Counted from the stretch's first letter, positions 11,042 to 22,043 are shown. The stretch is DNA of 64,000 nt from Alopecurus myosuroides (GCA_028641055.1 CM054059.1:435678167-435742166); one strand, 5' to 3'. Numbers and translations are program-made. The notes: a model not told the origin generated them from the sequence alone.

Positions 11042-11078
<37 letters not shown>
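11042..11078 (+). repeat. Poly-A tail of LINE
   Basis: An uninterrupted run of 37 A follows the LINE 3'UTR and ends the element. Confidence 0.95.
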
Positions 11079-11081
<3 letters not shown>

Positions 11082-11640
11082 TCACATGAAAGCGATCGTT
11101 CATTGGCTTAATTATTCTCAATAGTTGTTGGACAAGTAGATTAACAAAAACTGTTGCACAATTCGCAAGGTTCCAACTAGTCGAAATTATATTGCCATGT
11201 CTCACAATCCACAATGGTGAAAAGATCATGGCAAATTTGTGTCGCATCTACTTGAGATGGATATTGAAACCATCTCGGTCAAGACCTCTCATAGGATAGC
11301 TTCTGATTTCTGACGGACAACACGGGTGCCTCTGGGGTCGCTCCCCCTCGGACGACTTCGGAGGCCCCCTCAAACCCTAGAAAAAGGCCCACAATTTTGA
11401 TCTCCCCTAGCCGCTGGCATCGCCGTCGCCGGCGGCCGTGGCGGCGCCATGTCCGTCAAAGGCAGAGAGCATGGTGGGCGGGCCTGACAGCGTCCAGGCG
11501 AGTGGGGCTACGACACTGTTGTGGGCGCGTGAGGAGGAGGAGGTCGGGGCGGCGGCTCTGGATCGTGATGGCGGTGTCGTCTCGGCAGCGAGCGGCGGCC
11601 GTGGGTGCTGGCTCGTGACCCTGGACGTGCAGACAGCGGG
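11079..11640. other. Intergenic; GC-rich repeat-like block at 11320-11640
   Basis: AT-rich sequence up to about 11300 is followed by a GC-rich block beginning with a 'caaaccctagaaaa' motif. It resembles the 5' part of the GC-rich retroposon-like units at 4.9-8.5 kb. A 100-residue open frame here has no domain and is not called as a gene. Confidence 0.3.
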
Positions 11641-13510
11641 GTGTGTTTTTTACATGTTTTTTCTATGTTTTCTATCATTTATTGGACTAACATATCTATC
11701 TATACTTCTTATAAAGCAAAACCCCACTAACATGCATTAATTATTTTTCTATCTCAACATGCAATCTATCCACATCATTCATCCTCTTAGCTAATCAATT
11801 GTACATGTCATCTCCTCTAATATTCATTAATTATTACATGCAAGCTATATATCATACTTCTTGTTAACCATCCATTTTTCAATTTAATGATTTATGCAAG
11901 CTACATATTATACATTCCTTAAACCAACCATTTTTAAAACTCATGGTTTATAGCGAATCACACGTCTATAAATTTAGTATCTCGAGTATGATCAACCGAT
12001 TTTTTTTCCAGATTTCTTTATACTATATAATGTATCATGCTTTTTTTTCGAAAAGGAGCTTAAAAACATTAGCCTCTGCATAAAAAAAAAACACATGCCA
12101 TTTACTATAAGGGATTCCCGGTGCAACGCGCGGGGTATCCTTCTAGTTAACAAGATGTCCAGTGCCAGTTTCTGTCTGTGAATTGCAGAAAAGGTCAAAA
12201 AATAAAAGCACTCGGAACTGGTTGAAAATTTACGACGATTTTTTATCCACCAGAAGACTCCAGAAGCCATAAGAACACCCGGAGGGTACTCCATAAGCCA
12301 TAAGAACACCGCCTCGCGTCGCCTCTTCGCCTATAAAATCCGTAAAACCCTAAAACGGAAGACACCCGAAGGATTTTTCCGGAAACACATCCGAGCTCCG
12401 CTGCTATCTAAAACCATAATTTGGGGGACAAAAGTCTCTATTCTGGCACCGTGCCGGGCAGGGCAGTGCCTCGAAGCCATCTTCATCGATGTTGATGCCT
12501 CACACGATGATGCGGGAGTAATCCCTCCGCGGGGCTGAGGGCTTGTGCTAGTATCTATGTGGTTATCTCTCTCATGATGTGATCTTTATTGTGATCGCGT
12601 GATATGTTATCATTGTTGAAACTATGATGTTTCCCCTTTATTATGTAATAGATTTGATGTACTCAATTGGTTTTATCTAGTATAATTCTCCGGAGTCACC
12701 TTTGTTCCATAGTGCCAGGGTGACAGTGTGGGTGTCGTGTGTGACTCTATGGACTATGGATTATAGGGATACTTATCATAAAGTTGTTCTTACTTTCTTG
12801 GATTAAAATGAAATCATGAGGTTTCTTGATTCTTGTGTTTAGTATAATCTCTATAGTGCCAAGGTGACAGTGCGGGTGCTGTGGATTGATTAGAAAGATA
12901 CTATTCAAGAGATAGGTTGTGATGTTTATTAGTACTATCTTTAGATGCTCAAAGTGACAGGATTGGGGTGTTCATTGACGCGAACGTGAACTTTAAAGTG
13001 TGATTGTGTATCCCTACGCGATTTTCATCCTACTTGATTAATAAGGAACGATTTCCGAGCTATGTCTTTCATGCATGTTGTTAGAGGAAGTATCATATGT
13101 TTAATTATGTTAATGTTGTTGAGGGTTGATACTAGTGAAAGTATGATCCCTATGCCTTGTTTCCAACCATTTCTATATCGTTTTATTTAAGTTATACTAT
13201 TTTTTACTTGTAACCATTTATATTACGGATTTACAAAACCTTGTTTTACCAGTCATATTACCCATATTTTATCATCTCTTCGCCGAACTAGTGCACCTAT
13301 ACAACTGGCAATTGTATTAGGTATGTTGGGGACACATGAGACTTCTTTTATCTTAATTGCAGGGTTGCTTGAGAGGATACACTTAAATCATACCTCGCTG
13401 AGTTCGATAAACCTTGGGTTACTCACTTGAGAAAATTTTGCTACTGTCCTACAAAACTCTACGCTTGGAGGCCCAACATAGTCTACAAGAGTAGTAACGT
13501 GTAGTAGACA
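11641..13510 (+). mobile_element. LTR fragment of a Gypsy-type retrotransposon, split by a Helitron
   Basis: The two flanks of the Helitron rejoin into a continuous LTR-like text (ggactaacat... followed by ttaacaagatgtccagtgcc). A comparable stretch (aataacctattagcgagatg) occurs in the LTR fragment at 57495-57913. A TATA-like TATAAAA at 12332 follows 'gcctcttcgcc', again matching the other fragment (gcctcttcgcctataaat). The right end 'gtagacatca' near 13510 looks like an LTR terminus ending in CA. No PBS or coding sequence follows, so this is a solo or truncated LTR. Confidence 0.55.
11699..12146 (+). mobile_element. Non-autonomous Helitron, 448 bp
   Basis: It begins with TC (TCTATACTTCTTATAAAG at 11699), ends with CTAG at 12143-12146, and has the hairpin CCCGGTGCAACGCGCGGG ending about 10 nt before CTAG. 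The inserted position lies exactly between A (11698) and T (12147), as expected of Helitrons. There is no coding sequence; replication would depend on a RepHel protein encoded elsewhere. The flanks rejoin into a plausible LTR sequence. Confidence 0.85.
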
Positions 13511-13529
13511 TCAACCTCTTTTCCGACTA

Positions 13530-13733
13530 AAAGAGCATGGTGCCCCCATGTGTGGTTTTGGTAATAAATGACAATCCTCATGGACTAATGCTTGCATTGA
13601 GATATTCTTATAGATCTTCTCCATAGGAAATATTTGAGTTCATGTGTTGGACTCTAGAAGCCTTCAAGATGACCATTGGTATATGCAAGGGTTTATATGA
13701 AGAATGTTCATATATGAAGTTGTGCATACTTAT
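13530..13733 (+). mobile_element. Copia-like LTR, left part (interrupted by element 1)
   Basis: It starts at 'gagcatggtgcccccatgtgtggt', close to the sequence at 55500-55540, and continues after element 1 at 23705. From memory this resembles the LTR of SIRE/Maximus-type Copia elements of Triticeae, but I could not check that. It includes the first unit of a 122-bp tandem duplication (13607-13728). Confidence 0.55.
13729..13733 (+). repeat. Target site duplication CTTAT (left copy), element 1
   Basis: CTTAT directly precedes the TG of the left LTR and is repeated exactly at 23700-23704 after the right LTR. This defines the element as one insertion event. Confidence 0.93.
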
Positions 13734-14213
13734 TGACAGGGGGATGATAACCCGGTAGGACAAATTCCAAAGAGTAACCCGGCCCAAAGGACGGTGCGCA
13801 GGATCCGGCTAAGGATAAGGAAGCTTGTGGAAGGCCCAAGTTTGTAGGCCCAGCAATCCGGGTTACGGGTTACTGTAAAGGAAAGCTAGGGTTTGTGCGC
13901 CGTGTCCGGGTAGGATCCAGGATGCGCCTTGGGGAATAAGCCAGGGGGTACGGGTGCTTTATAAACCGACCCCCAGGTCTAGTTTTAGACAGAGATCCAA
14001 GAGTTCTAGCAATATTGCGTGATATCGAGCATCCAGTGTAACACGAGGGTTGAGTTAATATATTGAGATCGGAGACTCGGCGACTTGATTGCCGGCTACC
14101 AGATCGAGTTCCATCATGTTTTCCTCTGAGCTAAACCCTCTCCCAAACGCCTGTGTCGTCTTGCCCCAAGATCAGTTACCCCCGGTAACGTCTGCCGTGA
14201 TAATCCCACGACA
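13734..14213 (+). repeat. 5' LTR of element 1
   Basis: The 480-bp LTR starts TGAC and ends GACA. It has a TATA box (TTTATAAA at 13958-13965) and includes the gag start region (ATG at 14116). It matches the 3' LTR except for three substitutions, all in the first 40 bases. Confidence 0.95.
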
Positions 14214-17200
14214 GTTGGCGCCCACCGTGGGGCCTGCGTCCAAAGGTGTTTACATCACGGGAGAAGCTCGGAAGGGCATGGAGAATCTTGTCATCGGCGA
14301 AGTCTACATCGACCACGAAGGAGAAAAGATGGTGGACGATTCCGGCTGGGGGCCGGAGTCGGATCACCTCGAATCCGGATCCGTCGTGACGATCGGCCGG
14401 ATCAGCGTCTTCATTGGTATGGTATGTGCTTCCAATTCGATCCCTGACAACGTTGGATCTGATTCTATGCCAGGAAAAGCCACGTCTACCCGATCAGATG
14501 ATGAAGAATCGATTGGAACGACACATCCGGCAGAAGAACCCATCGCGGAGTGGGAACAGCCGGAGGAGCCGGCATGGACCCCACGCGACCGGGCCGAAAG
14601 AGAAGATGATACCGGGTCTATCCTGGATCTACTGGAAAATCGGTATGAGGAGAACGGTGAGGAAGAACAGCGTGAATTTGCACCGGATATCGTACGCCGA
14701 GTTGCAGTCTATGCGGCCCCCGCGGCCAACCAAGGAAACGCAACCGCGGCATCAGTTGGGGCGGCTCAGGCAGTGGCCCAGCGACAGGGCGCGGCTAACG
14801 GAGACCCGGTCTTGACCCGGGTTGATGGAGAGTCGGCGTCAGTAAACAGCAGAGCAGCGGATGAGGAGTTGCATGCAAACACGTTCGGATTCTTAGAAAA
14901 CCGGACACCAGGGGCGGGTCCTTCGAACCCGCGCCACCCGGCCTTATTCGATAACAATCTGATTCTAGACCCCACGGTTCTCGCAACGGTTATCACTCCG
15001 GAAAACGCAGCGGAACGCGTCAGGGATCTGGATGTGGCTCGTCGTGCGCTGGAACAGCAAAGAAGGCAGGTAGAGGCAGAAAGGCAAGGGATGGCCACGC
15101 GGCGGCGTGAGCTAGATTTGTTGGAAACCCGACTCCGAGAGGAAACGTCTAGAATACATCAAAGGCACCACACCGGGTTACCAGCAATGGGCGGGGTTAT
15201 CAATCCGGCTAATTTATTTGTTACACCTCAGGACCAGCCGATACCAGTGGTGAACCAGGGAGCCGCACCCCAACAGGTGACAGCAGCGACACATCCGGCA
15301 AATGAGCGGACCGGGTTACCCCCACCACAAACTAGAGTCACAACCGGCAACGATCTACCACCACCGCCACCATCACGGTTCCGCACACCAGCCGGCCACT
15401 ACAATAACCCCATGGACAATGTATATGCAGCGACACTCGCGTTGAATCAAATCCCTGTGGGAGAGTCGCCCCATGCAGAAAAGACTCGGCAAGCCATCGA
15501 TCTGTTGCACACTGCGGTGGCACAGCAAGCCAATTATCCGGATCACAGAAGCGGTATGCACGGGACGCCATACGTCAGTCAACAGCAAGGGAATATCCAA
15601 ACAAGTTCAGCGCGACGGAGGGAAGAGCAGCACCAAATGCCGCCTCCTCCCCGCGCTCAGGCAGCATCAGCAGCACAGGCCGTCGTGGACAGTTCTAGGG
15701 CTCGGAGGGCCGCGGCCGGGTCTGCAGTACATGGACTTCCCGCAGCATCGCGCCCAGCCGCGCCCCCCGCGGTATCACACGTTTCTAGAGCCAGGCCGGC
15801 CTCAACCGTTCTTGCAGGGCCTAAGTGCCTCTCGGACAGTATCAGAGCTGAACCTTACCCGGAAAAATTCAAAGAGCCAGGGAAAGTAGTGAATTATGAG
15901 CCAACTATGGATCCCGAGACATGGCTAAGCAGTTACGAGATGGCAATGTCAATTCGCAACGCGTCCGAGAATCTCCAAGCCAAGTTCATGTACCTGATGA
16001 TGTCGGAAGGAGCAGCAAAATTGTGGTTCACCAATTTGCCGGAAGGATCGATCAAGTCTTGGGAGGAATTGAAGACCGCGTTTGTCAAGCACTTTCACGG
16101 GACCTGCAGGAAATTATTCACTATTGATGATCTAGAGCGATGCGTCCAGAAGAAGGGAGAATCGGCGCGCAGTTGGGTGCGCCGGGTTATGGAGATACTT
16201 CACTCATCCACGGATATCCAGCCCAAGGATGCGCTACAGGCCATGGCAAAAACATGCAAGTATATACCTTTAGTGCAAAAGTTAACTCGCATGAAGTCCA
16301 GTCGAAATGCGTCAGAGGTTACAATGGGAGAATTGATGGATGCGTGCAACAAACACGCTGCGACAAATACTACAGAAGAAGAAGCTGATGACAAGAAGGC
16401 AAAAGCAAACACAAGCAATAACGGAAGAACCGGCAATGGATCAGCATCAGGTAATAACGGAAATAGCCAGAACAAGCGCCCGTTCGAAGGAGGCTCCGAG
16501 TTTGTCGCCAACACAGAAGCCGGGTCTTCAAGGCCCAGAGCAGAAGGGAATTTCAACGGAGGTAACCACAATGGAGGAAACTATCAAGGTCCACCAAGGC
16601 CGGGTAACAATTGGGACATATTCAGGATGGCATGCCCGAAGCACAACAGGAATGGCAGGACAGCTAACCACTCCCTAGAACAGTGCGCCGATTTACAAAG
16701 ATGGAAAAATGAGGAAGTGCACAGAGCTATGCGAGGCGCAGGGCGGGGAGGAGGACCGGGTCCAGGGGCAAACCCGGGCAACGGCCCACTCCCAGCCGGT
16801 AATCCGGCGGCTGGAAATCAAGGTAATAACCAAGGGGGAGCAGGAGGTTTCCAAGCTAACCCCAAACAATTGGGTCAATATCATGTGCACACCACAGGAG
16901 CCTCTAACAAGGACAAAAAGATACTGAAGCAAGCGGTCAATTCAGTTTCGTTAGCTGTCCCGAGGTACTTGAGATGGTCAGAACAGGAGGTAACATGGAG
17001 CAGAAGGGATCACCCAGAAAGAGTGGAGCACCCAGGAGTCTTGGCACTAGTAGTCGCACCGCAAGTCAATGGGTACGAACTGAAAAAGGTTTTAATGGAT
17101 GGTGGAAGCAGCATCAATATACTGTATTGGGAAACCTTCATACGCATGGGTCTCAAGGAATCTCAGCTGCAAAAAAGCTCAACAGTTTTTCATGAGATAG

Positions 17201-17808
17201 TGCCGGGTCATTCAGCATGCCCCGAGGGAAAAATCGCATTGGAGGTAGCCTTTGGAGAGTCAAAGGATAACTATCGAATTGAGTGGCTTACCTTTGAGGT
17301 AGTCAAATTGCGCAGCCCTTATCATGCGTTATTTGGAAGGCCGGCTTACGCCAAATTCATGGCTAGGCCGTGTTACGTATATCTACAGCTAAAAATCCCG
17401 GGTCCCAAGAAGACCATTACCATACATGGAAATCGAGACATAGCAGCTGAATGCGACGAAGGAGATGCAGCAATGGCCGAGCAGGCCTGTAGAAAAGAAG
17501 AACTCAAGCAGTACCGGTCTCAAGCAGACCCGGAGGGCAGAGCCACATCAAAAAGGCCGAGTACTGAAGGCGAACGAGCAAAATCCAAGGTAACACAAGA
17601 TGCTAAAATGGTGGCTTTTGTCAAGGATGACCCCTCCAAACAATCCGCCACAGAAGAAGAAGCTGCCGGGTTACTCACAACCGGCCATGTCATGGAAACA
17701 CCTTACCCGGGTTGGCTAGCAAACCCGGTACTCGTCATGAAAAAGTCTAACGTGTGGAGAATGTGCACCGGTCACGCCAGTTCGGGACCGGTGTCCACGA
17801 AGAACTAA
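14116..17808 (+). CDS. Gag-protease polyprotein of element 1 (pol-deleted)
   Basis: The first in-frame ATG is at 14116, inside the 5' LTR. The frame passes through the LTR end and PBS (14216-14232, read as LAPTVG) and stays open for 1,230 residues. Seen in order: an acidic N-terminal segment, a coiled-coil-like stretch (ARRALEQQRRQVEAERQG, about residues 310-340), the retrotransposon gag domain (ETWLSSYEMAMSIRN, about 600-720), a Gly/Asn-rich tail with a CCHH-like knuckle (CPKHNRNG...NHSLEQC, about 840-865), and an aspartic protease with VLMDGGSSINILY (about 993-1005). After the protease the frame crosses two deletion joints (about 17650 and 17770). It keeps only the RT entry block WLANPVLVMKK before ending in unrelated residues at 17808. 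The protein packages RNA and matures gag, but the element has no RT or integrase. Confidence 0.85.
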   Translation: MFSSELNPLPNACVVLPQDQLPPVTSAVIIPRQLAPTVGPASKGVYITGEARKGMENLVIGEVYIDHEGEKMVDDSGWGPESDHLESGSVVTIGRISVFIGMVCASNSIPDNVGSDSMPGKATSTRSDDEESIGTTHPAEEPIAEWEQPEEPAWTPRDRAEREDDTGSILDLLENRYEENGEEEQREFAPDIVRRVAVYAAPAANQGNATAASVGAAQAVAQRQGAANGDPVLTRVDGESASVNSRAADEELHANTFGFLENRTPGAGPSNPRHPALFDNNLILDPTVLATVITPENAAERVRDLDVARRALEQQRRQVEAERQGMATRRRELDLLETRLREETSRIHQRHHTGLPAMGGVINPANLFVTPQDQPIPVVNQGAAPQQVTAATHPANERTGLPPPQTRVTTGNDLPPPPPSRFRTPAGHYNNPMDNVYAATLALNQIPVGESPHAEKTRQAIDLLHTAVAQQANYPDHRSGMHGTPYVSQQQGNIQTSSARRREEQHQMPPPPRAQAASAAQAVVDSSRARRAAAGSAVHGLPAASRPAAPPAVSHVSRARPASTVLAGPKCLSDSIRAEPYPEKFKEPGKVVNYEPTMDPETWLSSYEMAMSIRNASENLQAKFMYLMMSEGAAKLWFTNLPEGSIKSWEELKTAFVKHFHGTCRKLFTIDDLERCVQKKGESARSWVRRVMEILHSSTDIQPKDALQAMAKTCKYIPLVQKLTRMKSSRNASEVTMGELMDACNKHAATNTTEEEADDKKAKANTSNNGRTGNGSASGNNGNSQNKRPFEGGSEFVANTEAGSSRPRAEGNFNGGNHNGGNYQGPPRPGNNWDIFRMACPKHNRNGRTANHSLEQCADLQRWKNEEVHRAMRGAGRGGGPGPGANPGNGPLPAGNPAAGNQGNNQGGAGGFQANPKQLGQYHVHTTGASNKDKKILKQAVNSVSLAVPRYLRWSEQEVTWSRRDHPERVEHPGVLALVVAPQVNGYELKKVLMDGGSSINILYWETFIRMGLKESQLQKSSTVFHEIVPGHSACPEGKIALEVAFGESKDNYRIEWLTFEVVKLRSPYHALFGRPAYAKFMARPCYVYLQLKIPGPKKTITIHGNRDIAAECDEGDAAMAEQACRKEELKQYRSQADPEGRATSKRPSTEGERAKSKVTQDAKMVAFVKDDPSKQSATEEEAAGLLTTGHVMETPYPGWLANPVLVMKKSNVWRMCTGHASSGPVSTKN
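14216..14232 (+). other. Primer-binding site of element 1
   Basis: TGGCGCCCACCGTGGGG lies 2 nt after the 5' LTR. The same 17-mer follows the LTR of element 2, and a one-base variant follows the LTR at 27810-28337. I do not assign the primer tRNA. Confidence 0.85.
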
Positions 17809-18870
17809 ACAATGTAACGGGCAGCAGGTTTCAGACGCGCTCTTTTCCTACCCAGGGTACCTAAGGGGACTGGAAGGTTTTTAATGAGGCGGCCTGCTGA
17901 TCCAAACTTTCTCGCAGCAATAAAGAGATGGTTATCAAGTCCTATTTCGTTACAGCCTGATTACAAGTAAGTAGTATCCACGTGGCATCAGTATTTCCGT
18001 ATCATTAAGAATGTTGAGTATATACAGGTCTCGGGGGCTGGCGGCTCAAGTAGCCCAGCTAGCAACCCAAAAGACCCGGCCTTGATGCCTATAAGTTATA
18101 AGGGCCGATTATTCGCAAACGAGTACGGCTGCAATCTTATAACTGGACAAAGGAGCCAAATTTTCTTGACTTTTCTTACTTAAGCTCGATGTGACTCGCA
18201 CTAAAGTGGCATGATTCGTTCGCTTACGATTACAATCAGCCATGAAGCCCAATGGGACTTGCCTGACACTGTTCTCGTATGGATGTAACAACATGGTATC
18301 CACGCGAAAGCCGGCTTACAGTACAAGATAGTCAAAAGGGTCATCTAAACCACAAGTTTATGCAGAGTACAAGGCTAAAAGCCGGAAACTCAACAGCTAT
18401 CAAGCATAACTTCAGTATTCACACGGAATGGCTTTAGGCTTGCGACTCGGTAAAAAATAATTTGTTCGCTGAGAAAGGCCACACCCCCATGACTCGGACT
18501 TTGGGTCCTGGGGACTGGGGACTTCGAAACAGAAACAAACTACTTGGCTATCGCAGTTCGAAAAACCTCACCATCCGAGTCTTGGGGACTTAAAGAAAAA
18601 GTCCACGTATCAAAGCCCCTGGTACTCGGAAAACCGAGTCTTACGAAGGGAGCCAAAATAGAGAATCGGGTATCGAGAAAAAGTTCAAAGAATAGGCAAG
18701 CAATACGGTTATCAAAAGGCCAGGAAAGCCGCAAAGTATATCACGGATTAAAAGTACGTTACAAGGTACGGCGCCAGTTTCAGGGGTGCACAGGCGCACC
18801 ATCAAAAAGCATAACAATGTGAATACAAAGCATTACAAGGTGTCATGATAGTACGGCCCTATTCGGCCTC
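17809..18870 (+). other. Non-coding spacer of element 1 between gag-protease and antisense gene
   Basis: The block aligns with the region after pol in element 2 (36220-37330). It contains an AATAAA (17919-17924) conserved in element 2, followed by conserved text such as 'aagggccgattactcgcaaacgag' with small changes. This is a possible polyadenylation region for the sense transcript, facing the 3' end of the antisense gene. No coding potential was seen. Confidence 0.5.
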
Positions 18871-21800
18871 CTAAGCGCGGCCTTCCGGGTCTGAGTCCTG
18901 GGTTTGCTGCTTAGCCTTCCCGGCACCCTTACCCGGACTCATTGCATCAGGGCGGACTGGTGGAGGGACGGCCGGTGTAGAAGCAGACGGGCCCGATCCT
19001 AACTCGGCCTCTCTCTTCGCAGTCGCCTCCCTCTTCCTGGCCGAGCTAGAAACCCACTTCTCCAAGATATCAAAAGGCGGGGGCGCTTCCTCCGTAATAA
19101 CTTTGCCATCAGCGTCGTATGCACTCATAATCGTATTTAGATCCAAGCTATCGGCCAAAGTGGTAGCTGAGGGGCGCACTGCGGCTTGTATGGCTTTGAA
19201 ATCCTTGGGTGTAAATTTGGAACCGTCAGCCTTGAATTCGGGAAACCCGGATGTTACCTTTGCCGGGTCAAGCTTTGGAAAGAAAGCCTTGGCCAGAGTA
19301 AAAGCCCGGGTCATTCCAATCCGGCATGATGAACGTTTCCAGATTTCAATCCAGCCAGGTACAGTGGAGCAGGCTTGAACGAGATTCTCTTCACCCGGAT
19401 ATACTTCCGTAGGCCACTTCACAGCATCCAATATAAATTTTGTTCCGGCAAAGAAAGTCCGGAGCACAGTCTTGAGGGTTCTAGCCTTAACAATGGCATT
19501 TTCCTCTGGGGCCGCAAGGTTGGCACCTGCAGTCGTAACAAAAGAAACAGCGTATCAGTAATCCCGAGTCTGTTATAATAAAGCAAAGACATGAAGCCAA
19601 TCGACAGCAGAAAACTTACTGAGCAAGATTTGATAAGTATCGGAGACCTGGTCCGATAGTTTCTTCAGTTCGGTTTGAGCAGCATTGCACTTCTTCTTGT
19701 ATTTGGAAACGTCTTTCTTCAAGGTTTTCATGTCATCCTCAAGGATTTCCCTTCGTTTCATCTCGGCAAGAAGAAGTTGTTCGGTCCTCAGTAAAGTTTC
19801 ATCAGACCGGGTTATCTGTGCCTGTAAGTAGCAAGGAATGCAAGTATTAGTTGGATTGTATGGAAAGCTGAATGTGGTGTAAAGTACCAAGCATCACTTT
19901 TGCAAGTCATACTTGGAACTTGGGGACTAGGTATGCAATATGAGATACAAAGTGTCCTTACCTGGTGCTCTGCAGCCATGCGCTCCAAGATCTGGCTCTC
20001 CGAAGTCTTCATAGTGAGGAGAGTGTTCATCAACTGATCGAAAGTATCTTTACTCGTATCAGAAGACCCGGGGCCTTGGAAATTCCGGGAAGGAGCTTTC
20101 TTCTTAGTAGGAGGCGGAACCCGGGTCATTTGTGTGTCGGAATCCGACGCTCCTTCTTCTGCACCCAAGACGGTGGTTTTGTTCTTCTTGCTTGCATGGG
20201 AAGCAATTGGATACTCGGCTCCTTGCGTGTCCGGGTTTGGCGGCGACGCTTGTTTTTCACCGCTGGACGCGGCTGTAGTCTTATCAGCCGGGCTCCCCTT
20301 GCCCGGGCCCTCGGTCCCCGTTTCCTCTTGATCGCTGACAACGACCGTGGCCCTATAAGATGTTGTCAGTAAGTAGCTAAATACACAGTCAAGAAAGGGT
20401 GATGAAATATGGTGGAACATCAGGAAGGGGATCTTACCCGGTATTCACCGCAAAGTCACAAGGAAATCCATCGCTGGACTCGGGAGAAGCTGGAAATTAT
20501 CAAGTTAGATGTCATATGGGAATGGTTTAAAGAGAATGTTTTGACCCAGAAAAGATAGGGTAATTACCAGCCCGCTGCGGGGGGGTCGATGAAATACCCG
20601 GGTTGAGGGCATCATCACCCGGGTGATTTCGAGTTGGCCTACGCTTGGGCACGGGCGACTCCTTCAAGAACGGCCAGTGGGATAATGTCAAGGTAGCTCA
20701 AGTATATCATTAAAGTAATGCGAGTTGAATGCGAGGGGGAGATATGAAACCTTGGAGGTGGCCTCTTGAGTCTTTCTTTTGGATCCGACCTTGACTGTCG
20801 GCTCCAGTTCTTCCTCGTCGCTGGCAGATTCCACTTTGCCATCGGAGTTTTCTTCTTCGTCATCTTCTTGTTCTGGATATCATCAAAGTTATGGTTGGAA
20901 ATGAAGGGGTTATGGTGAGTTCAAGGGAACCAAATAAAATCCGGAGAGTACCTTCGTCCGAGTTAACAGTTTCTTGCTCCTCTGGACTTTCGGAGCTAGG
21001 GGAGGCATTGGTTTTCCAAAAATCATCATCAGCCTGAAAAGTGTTAACATAAGGGTTATTAACTGCATTGAGTGGAAAGAGCAAAAGTAAAGGCATCAAA
21101 GTCGGGTTTTCACCTTGGGGGCTGGGTTCTCAAGCGTGAAGGGCTCTAACCCGGATATGTTCCGGATTACCTCAAGCTTTTCGGTCAGAAAGCCCTTGAT
21201 GGTTTTATGAGTATCGCCAGCTGCGAAGATGTTGTCGGAGTACCGGAGCGGGTCTGTAGGTTGCCCTGAATACTCGCACATTAACTTTGTGCGGATGGAG
21301 TTGGGTTGAATCCGAAAATCTACCCAAGTCTTCACCAGGTTGAGCCCGATGAGGCCTTGGGCTGTGAGAGTGGTGATTTTGGCTAAAAGAGGTTGAATTG
21401 CCTCCCTGTCCGAGTCAGGGGCAAAGGCACTAAATTTATCAGAGATGTCAAGAAGACCCTCTGAGTAACCCGGCAGCTTCTTTTGGCCGGGTGGGGAGGT
21501 GTCTTGGCAGTAGAAGTAGGAGAGCTGCCAGTGCTTGACATGGGAATTAAGGGTGAGGGGTGGCATCAGAGAATTCTTGCGGCGCTGGATGGAAACCCCG
21601 CCGCAAGCGAGAAGCGCCCCGTCACCGCTCTCGCGGCACGGTTTGCATTGAAAAAGCTCGATGAAAAGAGCTAGACTTGGCGAAGTGCACAAGTATGATT
21701 CGGAAAGGACTATGAAGTGGGAGATGTTGAGAACAGAATTAGGCCCGATATCAAAGATGCGAAGACCGTAATGATTCAAAACATCACGGAAAAAGGGGTG

Positions 21801-22043
21801 ACCCGGTGGGCGGAAGCCCCGGGTCACATGTTCCACAAAGCAAATTACCTCGCCTTTTGTCGGGGTGGGCCGGGTCTCCTTACCCGGCACTCTCCATTGG
21901 ATATCCTCTTGAGTAGGAAGGACTCCCAGCTCCACTAGCTCCTCCAACTTGGATTTGGTGACTGTAGACCGCGCCCAGTTGGCGGAGATGGAGTTGGCGG
22001 CTTTAACTTTGGTTGGAGTTTTCCCTTGTTTTTTGGGAGCCAT
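18871..22043 (-). CDS. Antisense multi-exon gene of element 1 (PF04195-type protein)
   Basis: On the minus strand, opposite to gag-pol, a split gene runs from a 5'UTR exon (ending 22577 before GTAAGC) to a stop at 18871. Inferred exons: 21113-22052 (ATG 22041-22043, MAPKKQGK...), 20952-21033, 20751-20872, an exon starting at 20661, further exons near 20.1-20.4 kb, a coiled-coil exon at about 19.62-19.82 kb, and 18871-19526. The first coding exon has the conserved features of the Pfam family 'putative gypsy type transposon' (PF04195): RVPGKETRP, GFRPPGHPFFRDVLNHYGL, FELFQCKP-like and LPGYSEGLLD blocks. The middle is acidic/basic low complexity, and the end has a Lys/Glu-rich coiled coil followed by a C-terminal domain. 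Extra antisense ORFs of this kind are known in TAT-lineage elements; their role is unknown. Element 2 has the same layout. The exon borders are my reading of GT/AG sites. Confidence 0.7.

Larger units (their letters stand above)
9235..11078 (+). mobile_element. 5'-truncated LINE (non-LTR retrotransposon) with poly-A tail
   Basis: The element begins in the middle of a reverse-transcriptase domain. It keeps the C-terminal half of ORF2, a short 3'UTR and a 37-nt poly-A tail (11042-11078). 5' truncation with an A-tail is the usual product of target-primed reverse transcription. A target duplication was not recognised. The uninterrupted frame and long homopolymer tail suggest a fairly recent insertion. 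Confidence 0.88.

Noticed and set aside
14089..14115. Upstream extension of element 1 gag to 14089
   Set aside because: The codon at 14089 is TTG, not ATG; the first ATG is 14116.
21096..22043. Reading the PF04195 exon as a DNA transposase
   Set aside because: The family name is historical; no DDE or other transposase catalytic motif is visible, and the context is a Gypsy LTR element.
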